Shown here: positions 61,909-64,000 of the stretch, piece by piece
Layout of the letters: the number at the start of each line of letters is the position of its first letter
Numbering within the stretch: the first letter of the stretch is position 1
From: Bradyrhizobium arachidis
GTDB taxonomy: Bacteria > Pseudomonadota > Alphaproteobacteria > Rhizobiales > Xanthobacteraceae
NCBI RefSeq assembly: GCF_024758505.1
Contig: NZ_CP077970.1
Location: 8,556,001 to 8,620,000 of the forward strand
Direction of reading: 5' to 3'
Length of the DNA stretch: 64,000 bases
Notes under the pieces: model-generated
Database searches by the model: none
Seen by the model: only the letters and a program-made list of their open reading frames with translations
Told to the model about the DNA's origin: nothing
Program-made: the position numbers and the translations under genes

Positions 61909-62750
61909 AACTGGCTACTGTTGCGATCGACGGCCGCACCACCTGGGGCATCGTCGAAGGCGAGACCTTTTTGGATGTCGGCGCAGCTCTCAAGGCGGAC
62001 TATGCCGACCTCAAGGCGGCAATCGGCGCGCGGTTCGCAGGCGTTGCGGATGCAAGGTCGGCGGCCGCTGGCGTTCCGATCTCGAACGTCACCTGGCTGC
62101 CGGTCATTCCGAACCCGGACAAGATTTTGTGCGTGGGCCTGAACTACGAGACCCACCGCAAGGAGACCGGTCGCGCCGAGGTCGAGCACCCCACCATCTT
62201 CTCGCGCTACGCCAACAGTCAGACCGGGCATTTGCGGCCGATCGTGCGGCCGCGCGTCTCGACCGATCTCGATTTCGAAGGCGAGCTCGCGGTCATCATC
62301 GGCAAGGCGGGGCGCTACATCTCCCGCACTGAGGCCATGGGTTACGTCGCCGGCTATTCCTGCTACAATGACGGCAGCATCCGCGATTTCCAGCGTCACA
62401 CGCATCAGTTCACGCCGGGCAAGAATTTTCCGGATACCGGCGCGTTCGGGCCCTGGATGATGACGCCGGACGAGCTCGGCGCGCTCGACGAACTCAAGCT
62501 CGAGACCCGCCTCAACGGCCAGGTCGTGCAGGAGGCGCGGATCAAGCAGATGATCTTCGATATCCCGCGCCAGATCGAATATTGCTCCACCTTCACGCGG
62601 CTCGAGCCCGGCGACGTCATCGTCAGCGGAACGCCGGGTGGCGTCGGCGCGCGGCGCGAGCCGCCGCTCTGGATGAAGCCCGGCGACGTCGTCGAGGTCG
62701 AGGTCGAACGGCTCGGCGTGCTGCGGAATGTCGTCACGGACGAGGCCTGA
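61905..62750 (+). CDS. fumarylacetoacetate hydrolase family protein
   Basis: A 281-residue FAH-family hydrolase. The start is GTG 61905, overlapping the hydroxylase stop in GTGA. Conserved parts are CVGLNYETHRKETGR, STDLDFEGELAVIIGKAGRY (metal Glu) and VIVSGTPGGVGARREPP. The family cleaves C-C bonds of acylpyruvates, or hydrates/decarboxylates 2-hydroxydienoates. Here it would process the ring-cleavage product. It replaces the MhpC/MhpD-type steps of the classical pathway, as no such gene is visible. Confidence 0.92.
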   Translation: MKLATVAIDGRTTWGIVEGETFLDVGAALKADYADLKAAIGARFAGVADARSAAAGVPISNVTWLPVIPNPDKILCVGLNYETHRKETGRAEVEHPTIFSRYANSQTGHLRPIVRPRVSTDLDFEGELAVIIGKAGRYISRTEAMGYVAGYSCYNDGSIRDFQRHTHQFTPGKNFPDTGAFGPWMMTPDELGALDELKLETRLNGQVVQEARIKQMIFDIPRQIEYCSTFTRLEPGDVIVSGTPGGVGARREPPLWMKPGDVVEVEVERLGVLRNVVTDEA

Positions 62751-62838
62751 TCGGAAGGCGGCAGCCCGCGACCGCGCGGGCTGCGCCCTCATTGCAAAGC
62801 GACCAAGACCGCAAAGCGGCACCTTCCAGGAGGAACAG

Positions 62839-63816
62839 ATGTTTAGACCAACCCGTCGTGTGCTGCTGACCGGCGCTGCGCTTTGCCTCTCCGTTCCGGC
62901 CTTCGCCGAGTCCTGGCCGCAACGGCCGGTGACGGTCGTGGTGCCGCAGCCGGCGGGCAACAGCCCGGACGTGATGTGCCGCCTGATCGCGGACAAGCTG
63001 TCCCGCGCCTTCGGGCAGCAATTCGTCGTCGAGAATCGTGCGGGCGCCGCAAACCTCGTCGGCACGCAGTCGGTCGCCCGTGCTGCCGCGGACGGCTACA
63101 CGTTCCTGTTTGCCACCTCGGCCGCGCTCGTCACCAACCCCTATACGTTCAAAAAGCTCCCCTACGATCCCGTGAAGGATTTTGTCCCGGTCGCGATGGC
63201 GGCCCGCAGCAACCACGTCCTGCTCGTCAATCCCGAGGTGAAGGCCAAAACGCTGCCGGACCTGATCGCGCTGGAAAAATCGGCACCCGGCTCGTTGAGC
63301 ATGGCGGTCGACGGCGCGCGCAACCTCTCGGGCCTGATCGCGCAAGCCATCAACAAGCACGCCGGGACCGGCTTTGTCCTCATCCCCTACAACACGACCA
63401 CGAATGCGATCCAGGACGCCGTGACGGGGCGCGTTCAGGTGACGATCCAGGCGGCGTCCATCGCTGAGGCCTTCATCAAGGCGGGTACGCTGCGGCCGAT
63501 TGCCGTTGCCGGCGCCAAGCGGATCGACTCTTTGCCGGACGTTCCAGCGATCGCGGAAACGCTGCAAAGCGTCGATCTGCAGGGCTGGTTCATGTTCATG
63601 GCACCTAGCGGCACGCCCGCAGACATCGTCGACAAACTGAGCGCCGAGATCGCAAAAGCCCTGGAATCACCGGAGGTGCGCGAGCGCGCTCCTGCCCTCG
63701 GCTTCGACGTCCGTATCGGCGATGCGGTGACGCCTAAAGGCGCAAAGCGCTTCCTCGACGACCAGCTCACCTCTTCCGGCAAGATCATTCAGGCACTCGG
63801 TATCGAGCCTGAATAG
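62839..63816 (+). CDS. Bug-family (TctC-like) periplasmic binding protein
   Basis: A 325-residue extracytoplasmic solute-binding protein. The signal peptide is MFRPTRRVLLTGAALCLSVP plus AFA (cleavage ~23), followed by the family start ESWPQRPVTVVVPQPAGNSP. Other conserved parts are VVENRAGAANLVGTQSVA and ADGYTFLFATSAALVTNPYT. AGGAGG precedes the ATG. Bug proteins bind aromatic or organic acids for tripartite tricarboxylate transporters or act as sensors. No TctA/TctB gene is in the window. The operon position suggests it binds the aromatic substrate or its breakdown product. Confidence 0.92.
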   Translation: MFRPTRRVLLTGAALCLSVPAFAESWPQRPVTVVVPQPAGNSPDVMCRLIADKLSRAFGQQFVVENRAGAANLVGTQSVARAAADGYTFLFATSAALVTNPYTFKKLPYDPVKDFVPVAMAARSNHVLLVNPEVKAKTLPDLIALEKSAPGSLSMAVDGARNLSGLIAQAINKHAGTGFVLIPYNTTTNAIQDAVTGRVQVTIQAASIAEAFIKAGTLRPIAVAGAKRIDSLPDVPAIAETLQSVDLQGWFMFMAPSGTPADIVDKLSAEIAKALESPEVRERAPALGFDVRIGDAVTPKGAKRFLDDQLTSSGKIIQALGIEPE

Positions 63817-63972
63817 CCGAGGGTCCGGCCCTGCGCCGCGAAGGACCTCGCCTGGGCCGCAACCGTCGTTGATCTACGTCAACGTTCCCGATCCCTGGTG
63901 CTCCCTACTTCTCGCGCCGCACGACCGGCGAGCCGCCACCTTTGGTTCGCGCGCGCGAAAAGGAGTATCACC

Positions 63973-64000
63973 ATGCATGTAAGGAAACGTCTTTCGATTG
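63973..64000 (+). CDS. start of a gene, cut by the right edge
   Basis: ATG at 63973 begins MHVRKRLSI, preceded by AGGAG at 63961-63965. Only nine codons are visible. The basic start followed by a hydrophobic residue fits an exported protein, perhaps a further gene of the aromatic-degradation unit, but the 156-base gap after the Bug gene and the short length leave it undecided. Confidence 0.5.

Noticed and set aside
1..64000. CRISPR array, insertion sequence, phage or integrative element.
   Set aside because: No regularly spaced repeats with unique spacers, no transposase or integrase motif, and no tRNA-adjacent direct repeats were found. The dispersed palindromes are small non-coding elements.

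Overview
The window is about 64 kb of GC-rich chromosome from an alphaproteobacterium, most likely Bradyrhizobium or a close relative. Three things suggest this: the linkage of ybgC, ruvABC and yebC; the order zapA, 6S RNA candidate, 5-formyl-THF cyclo-ligase; and RcdA together with small DUF1192- and DUF4164-type proteins. Several families of intergenic palindromes (the type ending CCCCGGAATGACG) recur throughout. I see no transposase, integrase, phage gene, tRNA, rRNA or CRISPR array.

Region 1 (1-12 kb) is accessory and regulatory. It holds a divided set of YciI/DGPF proteins, a glutathione S-transferase, a SnoaL-like protein, a VOC protein, a SRPBCC protein and a long ECF sigma factor of the type with a C-terminal helical extension. 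Four transcription units here carry the same promoter-like element, (T/C)GTCGG, exactly 17 bases, then CGTC. I read this as one sigma-factor regulon, and it is the strongest new inference in the window. A triple-PAS chemoreceptor, a cupin, an SDR, a secreted ClpP-like protein and a 2-hydroxyacid dehydrogenase lie among them.

Region 2 (12-21.9 kb) runs from a TetR/GST pair, a class I amidotransferase and a DUF1348 protein into a minus-strand group: yebC, ruvC, ruvA, a membrane protein, a cytidine deaminase, ruvB, a duplicated-domain hypothetical protein, a Tat-type phosphoesterase and ybgC. The genes from ruvC to ruvA and the pair flanking the membrane protein and deaminase overlap by four bases.

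Region 3 (21.9-28.1 kb) has two adjacent soluble chemoreceptors whose shared sensor-like domain is C-terminal, then a YmdB-type phosphoesterase, the cyclo-ligase, the 6S RNA candidate, zapA and a DUF4164 protein.

Region 4 (28.5-38.1 kb) is central carbon metabolism: transketolase, GAPDH, a 42-residue ORF, phosphoglycerate kinase, class II aldolase and class I aldolase, followed by a ThiE-like protein, a Sel1-repeat protein and an inositol monophosphatase.

Region 5 (38.1-52.6 kb) is cell-envelope-centred: an RND efflux pump, a GNAT, a DUF1295/CFA-synthase pair, a MotA/ExbB-like plus OmpA-like pair, a second GNAT, an ABC exporter, ribosomal protein L31, a membrane protein divergent from an HxlR regulator with a perfect 17+17 operator, and RcdA.

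Region 6 (52.6-64 kb) has a terminator-linked small-RNA candidate, DUF1192, a quinone oxidoreductase, a membrane GGDEF/EAL protein with a degenerate GGDEF, D-Ala-D-Ala ligase, and an aromatic-degradation operon (VOC dioxygenase, MhpA-like hydroxylase, FAH-family hydrolase, Bug-type binding protein) divergent from a GntR regulator. The 3' edge holds the start of another gene.
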